From: Caldisericota bacterium
Lineage (GTDB): Bacteria > Caldisericota > JANLFM01
Length of the DNA: 20,800 nt
Reading direction: 5' to 3'
NCBI GenBank assembly: GCA_024655865.1
Contig: JANLFM010000023.1
Span: 1,854 to 22,653 of the forward strand
Shown here: positions 14,553 to 20,800 of the stretch, in pieces
Layout of the letters: each line of letters starts with the position of its first letter
How positions within the stretch are numbered: position 1 is the stretch's first letter
Notes under the pieces: model-generated
What the model was told of the DNA's origin: nothing
The model's database searches: none
What the model saw: the letters and a program-made list of their open reading frames with translations, nothing else
Made by a program: the position numbers and the translations under genes

Positions 14553-16700
14553 TCACCTCAATTCCATGAGAGCATCTATTGCTAATACGCCTTGTCCCTC
14601 AGGCATGATGAAAAGGGGATTAATATCCAGGGCCTTAATTTTGTCCCTAAAATCAGAAGCCAGCCTTCCCAGTCTCACAAGGGCTTCACAGAGTCCTTCT
14701 AAGTCCCCCTTGGGCTTGCCGCGAAATCCCGAGATGAGCTTGTACAGCTTTGTCTCTTCGACCATTTGCAGAGCCTCCTGGTGATTAAGAGGAGGAAGAC
14801 GAAGGGAGTAATCTTGAATCAGCTCGACAAGTACTCCACCGGAACCAAATACCAGAACCGGACCAAATGATTGGTCTAAGGAAATACCTAATATGGCCTC
14901 CGCCACCTGCCCCCCGACCATCTGAGAAATGAGAAATTCTTTCTCTTCAGGAAAGATCTCAGACATCTTTTGAAAAGCCCTCTCAAGCCCCTCAGGATTT
15001 TCAATGTTCAAGATCACCCCTCCAGCATCGGTTTTGTGAAGAACCAGGCCAGAGTGGACTTTCAGAACAACGGGGTATCCTATGGAGGAAGCATGATCAA
15101 GGGCCTCTTGAATATTCTTCACTATAAATTCCTTCGGGCTTTTTATCCCATAGGCCTCCAGAATTTCTTTCGCTTCGTGCTCCTTAAGGAAACCTTCTCT
15201 GGAAGAGAGAACACCTTTAACCTTTCCAACATTTACCTGAAGGTCTGGTGCCTGCGTCTTTTCTCGCCTGAGATATTGAGAGTACCAGATCAGCTTATCC
15301 ACTGCCTGCAGGCTCTCTCTCGTGCCCTGGAGAAAGGGGATCCCTGCCTCCTCCAGTACTGAGTGGATCCTGGGATCAAAACCGCCTGATATATTGGAAA
15401 AAAAGGCAATCGGCTTTTGATAGGATTTCTTCACCCTTGCCGCAGATCTGGCGATGGTGAGGTATTGCTCGGTCTGCTTGGGAGCGAGATCCGCTGTAGC
15501 ATCCAGGGATACAAGGAGCATGTTCACTTCGGGTTCTGCAGCGAGAACCTCCATAGAAGGAGGATAAGTGCGCTCAAGATCTCCTGACCCCCAGGCATCT
15601 AAGGGGTTTGAGATTGTGGTATAAGGAGGAAGAGCCTCTTTAAGCCTTTTTTGGGAATCTCGTGAAAGCTCGGGGAAAATGAATTGCCGGCCTTCTGAAA
15701 GGTCGGCAATTAACCCAATTTCACCCCCAGAAACAGTTACAAGAGCTACCTTGTTGGAGGGGGGCAAATTGTCCCTGCACTTCAAAAAGAGTTCGCTGGT
15801 TTCTAACAGTTCATCCAGGTCGTTGACCCTTACGAATCCTATTTTTTGAAAAAGGGCATCGTGAACCCGGTCAGATCCAGCGAGGGCGCCCGTATGAGCC
15901 GCTGTCGCCCTCTGAGCCAGTTCTGATTTACCGACTTTTACTAAAATTATCGGCTTATTAAGCTCCCTGGCTTTCCGGGAGATATATTCCAATCTTTCTG
16001 GCTTGCGAAAACTTTCAATAAAAAGAGCGATAACCTCAGTTTCGTGGTCATCAAGAAGGTAATTAAGGTACTCTGTGGCCTCCAGAACAGCCTCATTCCC
16101 GGTAGAGATAATTTTTGAAAAACCTATTCCCCTATTTGAATTGGTTAAGGCCAAACATACGGAACCGCTTTGCACGATGGCTCCGATTTTTCCTTTTTTA
16201 AGGTGCTGGTTGAGGGGAGCGCTAAAGGCAGCGAAGGCATTGTTTAGGTTTACCAAGCCCACACAGTTAGGTCCGCAGAACTGGATGCCGTTTTCTGCAC
16301 AAAAATCGCCCAATTTTTGCTGCAGTTTTTTCCCTTCCTCACCGCTTTCAGCAAAACCGCTGGCAAATGCCCAGGCGGCTTTAATACCCTTCCGTGCACC
16401 TTCCATCAAAACCGGTAGAACCTTATCAGCGGCAAGAACAATTGCGACCATCTCCACCTCTCCAGGGATTGAGCTCAGGTCGGGGTAACAGGTTAGTCCT
16501 AAGACAGTGGAGCGCCGCGGGTTTACGGGATAAATTTTGCCTTTGTAACCCAGAAAGAATAAATTTTCTATAACGTTTAAACCGGCACCAGGGCTTTCAG
16601 AGGCACCTACTACTGCAATACTTTTAGGAGAAAGGAGGGAATCGAGTTTTTTAGGGGGAAAGTCTTGCTTGGAATTAATCTCAGCTTTAGAATTAATCAT
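14553..16700 (-). CDS. ADP-forming acyl-CoA (acetate-CoA ligase type) synthetase, fused alpha-beta
   Basis: A 715-residue NDP-forming acyl-CoA synthetase with both subunits fused. Residues 20-145 form a CoA-binding Rossmann domain (SIAVVGASESPG, then FCGPNCVGL at 141-149). The succinyl-CoA-ligase-like domains follow, with the phospho-accepting H269 in AAHTGALAGS. The last 220 or so residues are an ATP-grasp domain with VLKVHSGLVLHKTDAGGV and ALDINPLF. It converts acyl-CoA, ADP and phosphate to the acid, CoA and ATP, so it earns energy from IorAB products. There is no GNAT domain as in PatZ-type acetyltransferases, which supports a metabolic role. ATG at 16700 is preferred because GAGGA lies 8 nt upstream; the ATG at 16715 has no site. 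It is the first gene of the 15-gene operon, divergent from the IclR gene. Confidence 0.95.
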   Translation of the reverse strand: MINSKAEINSKQDFPPKKLDSLLSPKSIAVVGASESPGAGLNVIENLFFLGYKGKIYPVNPRRSTVLGLTCYPDLSSIPGEVEMVAIVLAADKVLPVLMEGARKGIKAAWAFASGFAESGEEGKKLQQKLGDFCAENGIQFCGPNCVGLVNLNNAFAAFSAPLNQHLKKGKIGAIVQSGSVCLALTNSNRGIGFSKIISTGNEAVLEATEYLNYLLDDHETEVIALFIESFRKPERLEYISRKARELNKPIILVKVGKSELAQRATAAHTGALAGSDRVHDALFQKIGFVRVNDLDELLETSELFLKCRDNLPPSNKVALVTVSGGEIGLIADLSEGRQFIFPELSRDSQKRLKEALPPYTTISNPLDAWGSGDLERTYPPSMEVLAAEPEVNMLLVSLDATADLAPKQTEQYLTIARSAARVKKSYQKPIAFFSNISGGFDPRIHSVLEEAGIPFLQGTRESLQAVDKLIWYSQYLRREKTQAPDLQVNVGKVKGVLSSREGFLKEHEAKEILEAYGIKSPKEFIVKNIQEALDHASSIGYPVVLKVHSGLVLHKTDAGGVILNIENPEGLERAFQKMSEIFPEEKEFLISQMVGGQVAEAILGISLDQSFGPVLVFGSGGVLVELIQDYSLRLPPLNHQEALQMVEETKLYKLISGFRGKPKGDLEGLCEALVRLGRLASDFRDKIKALDINPLFIMPEGQGVLAIDALMELR

Positions 16701-16720
16701 CTGAATTTTCCTCATTTCAC

Positions 16721-16743
16721 AATATGCAACGAGGTTTCATATT
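16721..16743. promoter_or_regulatory. Imperfect palindrome, candidate IclR-family operator
   Basis: AATATGCAA (16721-16729) and TTTCATATT (16735-16743) are inverted repeats with 8 of 9 positions matching around CGAGG. The right arm overlaps the candidate -35 box of the IclR gene, and the whole site lies just downstream of the candidate operon promoter. A dimeric regulator bound here could block its own promoter and transcription into the operon. Assignment to the neighbouring IclR protein is by position only. Confidence 0.5.
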
Positions 16744-16763
16744 TTGATTAAAGGATATATAAT
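16735..16763 (+). promoter_or_regulatory. Candidate sigma-70-type promoter for the IclR gene
   Basis: A consensus -10 box TATAAT (16758-16763) lies 17 nt after a weak -35 box TTTCAT (16735-16740). Transcription would begin near 16770, about 25 nt before the IclR start codon. The -35 box is part of the palindrome. Confidence 0.6.
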
Positions 16764-16780
16764 AAGAGCAGTTTAGTCAA
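16752..16780 (-). promoter_or_regulatory. Candidate sigma-70-type promoter for the 15-gene operon
   Basis: On the minus strand TTGACT (16775-16780) is a near-consensus -35 box, and TATCCT (16752-16757) is a -10 box at 17-nt spacing. The transcript would start near 16745, inside or next to the palindrome. The promoter fully overlaps the opposing IclR promoter, with adjoining -10 boxes, so the two should compete for polymerase. Confidence 0.55.
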
Positions 16781-16794
16781 GAGGGAGAAGAACC

Positions 16795-17607
16795 ATGACG
16801 AAAGGGTCTAAGGAAAAGGAGGAAAAAGAGAGAAACCAGCAAGGGGTTCTGGTCCTTAATAAAGCGGTTAGCCTCCTCATGGAACTTTCTAAATTTAAAT
16901 ACGAGGCCGAGCTCTCCGAATTAGCCCAGAGAACAGGCCTTAACAAAAGCACCGCTTCGCGCATTCTTGCTACCCTGGAAAGGTGGAAGCTCGTAAGGCA
17001 AAATCCTTCTACTCGGCGCTTCAGTCTGGGACATGTTCTCATTCATTTGGGCAATCTGGCCTCAAGCCAACTCTCTTTACCGGAGCTATTTCACTTCAGA
17101 CTGGAGAAGCTTATGGAGCTTACAGGAGAAACTGCTTCCCTGGTTATTCTCGATAAGGACAAAGCGGTTTACATTGACCAGGTACCATCCAAAAGCATGA
17201 TCAGGTCATTTCCCGAAGTTGGTGCCTCAGTATATCTACATTGCACTGCGGTGGGGAAGATCCTTCTAAGCGGTATGCCCAGAGAAAGGGCGGAAAAGTT
17301 GCTTGAAAGCGCGTCGCTCCCTGCCTTTACTTGCAAGACCATCACCAACCCTCAGGCGCTTCTGAAACAAATTGAGGAAATTAAATTGAAGGGATACTCA
17401 GTGGACGATGAGGAGACGGAATTGGGAGGAAGATGTATCGCAGCCCCTGTTCGGAACTCCAGGGGGGATGTGGTTGCCGCTGTCGGTATTTCCGGGCCAT
17501 CCTCAAGGGTGACTCCTGAGCGTATCCCTGAACTTGCAAAAATCGTCATTGAGGTAGCAAAGGAAATCTCCAACGAGCTCTCTTTGCCATCTTTCACGCA
17601 GAAATAA
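16795..17607 (+). CDS. IclR-family transcriptional regulator
   Basis: A 270-residue protein with the IclR layout. A short charged N-terminus is followed by a winged helix-turn-helix at about 18-78 (LSELAQRTGLNKSTASRILA, then a wing ending TRRFSLGH). From about 95 comes the effector-binding domain with GETASLVILDK, the conserved SVYLHCTAVGKILLSG, GYSVDDEETELGGRCIAAPV and VAAVGISGP. IclR regulators bind small carboxylates and usually act next to a divergent catabolic operon, as here. The probable target is the minus operon starting at 16700 and its own promoter. ATG at 16795 has GAGGGAGAAG upstream. A second aminotransferase gene follows after 28 nt, likely in the same transcript. The effector is unknown. 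Confidence 0.95.
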   Translation: MTKGSKEKEEKERNQQGVLVLNKAVSLLMELSKFKYEAELSELAQRTGLNKSTASRILATLERWKLVRQNPSTRRFSLGHVLIHLGNLASSQLSLPELFHFRLEKLMELTGETASLVILDKDKAVYIDQVPSKSMIRSFPEVGASVYLHCTAVGKILLSGMPRERAEKLLESASLPAFTCKTITNPQALLKQIEEIKLKGYSVDDEETELGGRCIAAPVRNSRGDVVAAVGISGPSSRVTPERIPELAKIVIEVAKEISNELSLPSFTQK

Positions 17608-17635
17608 TTATCATTTGCATTGAAAGGAGACGAGT

Positions 17636-18808
17636 ATGAAAGGGCTTTCCCGAAGGGCTGTAGAAATGCCAGGGTCTGGAATCCGAGAAATTATGGATCT
17701 AGCCTGGAAAGAGCCCGAATGCATTCACCTGGAAGTTGGCCAGCCTGATTTCCCCACCCCCGCGCACGTAAAGGAAGCCGGAATCATGGCTATAAGGGAG
17801 AATTTCACAGGTTACACCCCTTCCAGAGGAATTCCGGAACTGCGAGAGGCCATCTGCTGGAAGCTTTGGGAGCAAAACGGGATAAAAGCCGAAGGGGAAA
17901 ATATAACTGTCTGTCCGGGAGCTGTTACCGCCCTTGATTCTGCGGTCATGGCTCTAATTGAGACAGGAGACGAGGTGCTCCTTCCTGACCCAGGGTGGCC
18001 CAATCCGGAAATGATGGTAAGGCTTCTTGGAGCTTCCCCCGTTCACTACCGCCTATACCCAGATAAAGGATTTTTGCCCGATTTAGATGAGCTGGAAAGA
18101 AAGATCTCGCCCAGGACGAAGGCCATAATTCTTAATACTCCTTCCAACCCCACGGGAGCGGTTTTTTCTAAAGAATTACTAATGGAGATATACGGCCTGG
18201 CAAAAAAGTATGACCTTTATCTAATCACGGACGAGATTTACGAGGATCTAGTATTTGAGGGGAAGCATTTCAGCGTTGCCAGTATCGATAGTGACGGTCG
18301 GGTATTAAGCGTGTTCGGCTTCTCAAAGAGTTACGCCATGACAGGATGGCGATTGGGATATGTCTATGCCCCAGCGTGCATTTCCGCAGTGATCACGAAA
18401 TTACAGGAGCCGTTGGTCTCCTGTCCTTCCTCTATTTCTCAAAAGGCTGGAGTTGCGGCGCTTAAGGGCCCTAAGGACAAGGTAATAGAGATGAAGGAGA
18501 TTTACCGCCGCAGACGAGATTTGGCCGTTTCCATCCTTAAGGAATACGACCTTTATGAATACACTCCGGGTGGAGCGTTCTACATCATGGTTAATGTAAG
18601 TGCGATTGGGGAAGATTCCCGGGAGGTTGCTAAGCTCATTCTCAAAGAATACAAGGTGGCCGTGGCTCCCGGTACCGCCTTCGGTCAGAGCATGAAAAAC
18701 TACGTTCGCGTTAGCTTAGCGGCAAGTGATGAACAAATAAGGATCGGTCTGGAGAGGATTTGCCGCGCCGTAGAGAAAGCAAAGTCCCGAATTAAATCAG
18801 GGTCTTAG
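17636..18808 (+). CDS. PLP-dependent aminotransferase, class I/II (aspartate aminotransferase-like)
   Basis: A 390-residue fold-type I aminotransferase of normal length. Key residues are visible: LEVGQPDFPTP near the N-terminus, N171 in NTPSNPTGAVFS, D199 and Y202 in ITDEIYEDLVF, the Schiff-base lysine K231 in FGFSKSYAMTGWRLGY, and the carboxylate-binding Arg in NYVRVSLA. This is the bacterial AspB/I-gamma pattern, which includes aspartate, aromatic and branched-chain aminotransferases. It would make a 2-oxoacid from an amino acid. ATG at 17636 has AAGGAGACGAGT upstream. Being co-transcribed with the IclR gene suggests it belongs to the same metabolic programme as the divergent operon. Its 3' end overlaps the 3' end of miaA by 17 nt with no visible terminator. 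Confidence 0.92.
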   Translation: MKGLSRRAVEMPGSGIREIMDLAWKEPECIHLEVGQPDFPTPAHVKEAGIMAIRENFTGYTPSRGIPELREAICWKLWEQNGIKAEGENITVCPGAVTALDSAVMALIETGDEVLLPDPGWPNPEMMVRLLGASPVHYRLYPDKGFLPDLDELERKISPRTKAIILNTPSNPTGAVFSKELLMEIYGLAKKYDLYLITDEIYEDLVFEGKHFSVASIDSDGRVLSVFGFSKSYAMTGWRLGYVYAPACISAVITKLQEPLVSCPSSISQKAGVAALKGPKDKVIEMKEIYRRRRDLAVSILKEYDLYEYTPGGAFYIMVNVSAIGEDSREVAKLILKEYKVAVAPGTAFGQSMKNYVRVSLAASDEQIRIGLERICRAVEKAKSRIKSGS

Positions 18809-19706
18809 CCAGCATTTCAAAGTCCGGGAAGGCTTCGAGGTCGATCCAGCGGATTCTCTGATCTCTCTTAAACCAGGTCATCTGGTGCTTGGCGAACTGC
18901 ATGCTTCTCTTTACGATCAGCCCCTTAGCCTCCTCAAGGGTGAGCGCACCAGAGAGGAACTCGATCACTTCTTTATACCCGATAGACTGCATAGGGACCA
19001 GTTCCGGGCCGTAACCTCTTTCAAGAAGGGTCCGCACTTCCTCGACCAGCCCCCTTCTAAACATCTCCTCGGTTCTCTTTTCCAGCCTGCGCCGAAGGTC
19101 CTCTTTCTCCATGCGCAGGCCCACGATCCGGAATCCCTCAACCTCAGTTTTTCGGTAAGTAAACGAGGAAAGGGGTCTACCTGTGAGTTCCCAGACCTCA
19201 AGGGCTCTAATTATCCTCTTTAAGTCGTTAGGATGGATCCGGGAAGCGGAGATGGGGTCAACTTCTTTAAGCCTTGAGTGGAGAAAATCGCTCCCTTTCT
19301 CCTGAGCCTCTCTCTCCAGGCTTTCTCGCAATTGTGGATCAGCCCCCACGGTGGGGAAAAAGAAACTTCCCATCAAGGCGTAAAGATAAAAGGGGGAACC
19401 GCCGACGATCATGAAGGGAATTCCCTGGGCTTCAAGTTCCGACATCTTTTCCTTCCCTGCACTCTGGAAATCAGCAACTGAAAAATGCACGTTCGGCCAG
19501 GCGAGGTCGATCAAGTAATGGGGGGCTTTTTCCCTTTCCTCTGGAGTCGGTTTGGCCGTGCCGATGTCCATGAGCCTGTAGATCTGGCGGGAATCAGCGG
19601 AAAGAATATGAAAACCAGCTCTGGAGGCCACTTCCACTGCCAGAGCAGTCTTACCTACTCCCGTGGGGCCAACAATTACTAAGATATCTTCCCTCTCAGG
19701 GACCAA
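18792..19706 (-). CDS. miaA: tRNA dimethylallyltransferase
   Basis: A 304-residue MiaA, which adds a dimethylallyl group to A37 of tRNAs reading UNN codons. Visible motifs are the P-loop GPTGVGKT at 13-20, the catalytic-type ADSRQIYR with D38, DIGTAKPTPEE, HPNDLKRIIRALEVWELTG, SIGYKEVIEFLSG and the near-C-terminal AKHQMTWFKRD. Two places differ from the usual pattern: GGSPFYLYAL at 102-111 where GGTGLY is common, and AKHQ for AKRQ. The start is TTG at 19706 with GAGG about 7 nt upstream; no ATG fits. It begins inside the end of miaB (28-nt overlap), so the two modification enzymes, which act in sequence on A37, are translationally linked. Confidence 0.95.
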   Translation of the reverse strand: MVPEREDILVIVGPTGVGKTALAVEVASRAGFHILSADSRQIYRLMDIGTAKPTPEEREKAPHYLIDLAWPNVHFSVADFQSAGKEKMSELEAQGIPFMIVGGSPFYLYALMGSFFFPTVGADPQLRESLEREAQEKGSDFLHSRLKEVDPISASRIHPNDLKRIIRALEVWELTGRPLSSFTYRKTEVEGFRIVGLRMEKEDLRRRLEKRTEEMFRRGLVEEVRTLLERGYGPELVPMQSIGYKEVIEFLSGALTLEEAKGLIVKRSMQFAKHQMTWFKRDQRIRWIDLEAFPDFEMLAKTLI

Positions 19707-20800
19707 GGTGTAACCTCTTCAATTTCCACCTGAACCAGCTTCCCCATCAAGGCATCCTCACCCTGGAAGAAAACTTCCTTGTTGGTGCGGGTTCTTCCTA
19801 CAAAGTGGCCTTTGGGGTCTTTCCCCTCCACAAGGATCTCTACGGTTTTCCCCTTAAGATTTAAATTTCTGAAGAGGGCATGCTCCTTTTGCTTCTCCTG
19901 AAGGTAATACAGCCTCCTCAGCTTCTCAGAAGAAGGAATAGGATCCCCCAGAGCGAAGGCCGAGGTTCCGGGACGGGGAGAGTAAGTAAGAATATAAGCG
20001 CTGTCGAAGCGCACCTTCTCCATCAAATCCACGGTCTCCAGGAATTCCTTCTCTCCCTCTTCTGGGTATCCTACGATAAGATCTGTGGTGATCGAGGCCT
20101 GCGGAATCTCATTCCGGATAAAGGAGACCAGCTCAAGGTACTCCTCCCTGGAATAGCCCCTGTTCATGGATTCCAGCACCTTATTGGAACCAGATTGCAC
20201 GGGCAAGTGGAAGTGCTCGCAGACCCTGGGAAGGCTTTTTATTTTCAGGACCAGGGACCGGGTGAAATCCCTGGGATGAGATGTCGTATATCGGATTCTG
20301 GAAATCCCTTCAATCCTCGCTACTTCCTCAAGCAACCTTTCAAAGCTCCAACCAGGAATTTCTTTTCCGTAGGCATTCACGTTCTGCCCCAAAAGTATCA
20401 CTTCGGGAAAACCGCAATCCGCTACTTCCCTGACCTCCCTGAGGATTTCCTCTGGCGGGCGGGAGCGCTCCCTCCCCCGGACAAAGGGCACCACGCAGTA
20501 AGAGCAGAAATTGTTGCAGCCTAATGTGATATTCACGTAGGCGGTGACGCTCCTTCTCCTGAGGTACCGGAGCTGTGGTAGCTTCTCTGGAACTGGCATT
20601 CCTCTTTCCCGGAGAACGGAGGCCAGAACCACCGGAAAAGAATCCAGTTCCTCCGGGCCCATAAGGAAATCGATGAAGGAAAACTTCTCTAAATACTCTC
20701 GAGCTCTCGCGACCATGCACCCCATTACCCCTACACAAACTCGCGGGTGGTTCGACTTCATTTTTCGAAGATCACCCAGGAATGTCCTGACTTTCTGCTG
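19679..20800 (-). CDS. miaB: tRNA-2-methylthio-N6-dimethylallyladenosine synthase, N-terminus outside window
   Basis: The reading frame is open to the right edge. It gives 373 C-terminal residues, so the start and the first two cluster cysteines lie beyond 20800. The visible N-terminal part keeps one cysteine of the first cluster (GVMGCMVARA). The radical-SAM motif follows as ITLGCNNFCSYCVVPFVRGRE, with cysteines 95, 99 and 102 of the visible protein. Next come ILLGQNVNAYG, HLPVQSGSNKVLESMNR and TDLIVGYPEE, and a C-terminal TRAM domain with GRTRTNKEVFF. These mark MiaB rather than RimO or MtaB. It methylthiolates i6A37 in tRNA, the step after MiaA, whose gene overlaps it by 28 nt. The methionine at 20761 is internal, since 13 more in-frame codons precede it. 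Confidence 0.95.
   Translation of the reverse strand, partial: QQKVRTFLGDLRKMKSNHPRVCVGVMGCMVARAREYLEKFSFIDFLMGPEELDSFPVVLASVLRERGMPVPEKLPQLRYLRRRSVTAYVNITLGCNNFCSYCVVPFVRGRERSRPPEEILREVREVADCGFPEVILLGQNVNAYGKEIPGWSFERLLEEVARIEGISRIRYTTSHPRDFTRSLVLKIKSLPRVCEHFHLPVQSGSNKVLESMNRGYSREEYLELVSFIRNEIPQASITTDLIVGYPEEGEKEFLETVDLMEKVRFDSAYILTYSPRPGTSAFALGDPIPSSEKLRRLYYLQEKQKEHALFRNLNLKGKTVEILVEGKDPKGHFVGRTRTNKEVFFQGEDALMGKLVQVEIEEVTPWSLRGKIS

Noticed and set aside
14553-16715. ATG at 16715 as start of the acyl-CoA synthetase
   Set aside because: It has no Shine-Dalgarno site, whereas the ATG at 16700 has GAGGA 8 nt upstream.
1-20800. Mobile elements, CRISPR arrays, tRNA/rRNA genes
   Set aside because: No transposase or integrase motifs, no regularly spaced repeats and no tRNA-like cloverleaf were seen; gene density and style are uniform.

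Overview
The window is 20.8 kb of dense bacterial chromosome. No tRNA, rRNA, CRISPR array, insertion sequence or prophage was seen, and no stretch longer than about 300 bases lacks a gene. Two tRNA-modification genes (miaB, miaA) mark it as chromosomal. Oxygen-sensitive 2-oxoacid:ferredoxin chemistry paired with an ADP-forming acyl-CoA synthetase points to an anaerobe that ferments amino acids. Shine-Dalgarno sites are strong, TTG starts occur, and Arg AGA/AGG codons look common. I cannot name the phylum from sequence alone.

Layout. Positions 1-153 hold the 3' end of a plus-strand VOC/glyoxalase-like gene. It converges on the main operon across a perfect 12-bp hairpin (158-188) that probably terminates both. 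Positions 194-16700 form one minus-strand operon of 15 genes, read right to left: ADP-forming acyl-CoA synthetase, indolepyruvate:ferredoxin oxidoreductase alpha and beta, Asp/Glu/hydantoin racemase, polar amino-acid ABC transporter (binding lipoprotein, permease, ATPase, second permease), threonine-synthase-like protein, threonine dehydratase-like protein, RidA, dihydropyrimidinase/hydantoinase, aminotransferase, aspartate carbamoyltransferase, PhzF-like protein and PPC/DUF296 protein. Gaps are short, with several 4-, 8- and 22-nt overlaps. The only larger gaps flank the binding-protein gene: 67 nt upstream, and 54 nt downstream holding a strong hairpin. Positions 16716-16794 are a divergent promoter region with face-to-face promoters and a palindrome. 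Positions 16795-18808 hold a plus-strand IclR regulator and a second aminotransferase. Positions 18792-20800 hold miaA and the 5'-truncated miaB on the minus strand. miaA overlaps the aminotransferase tail to tail.

How the genes may work together (inference). The transporter imports a polar amino acid or related compound. Racemase and hydantoinase could open a cyclic ureide (hydantoin or dihydropyrimidine). Dehydratase, RidA and aminotransferases would turn amino acids into 2-oxoacids. The IorAB oxidoreductase would convert these to acyl-CoA plus reduced ferredoxin, and the ADP-forming synthetase would recover ATP. A carbamoyltransferase in this set, with no carbamoylase beside it, raises the possibility that the carbamoyl group is also recovered. 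The IclR regulator probably controls the operon from the shared promoter region.
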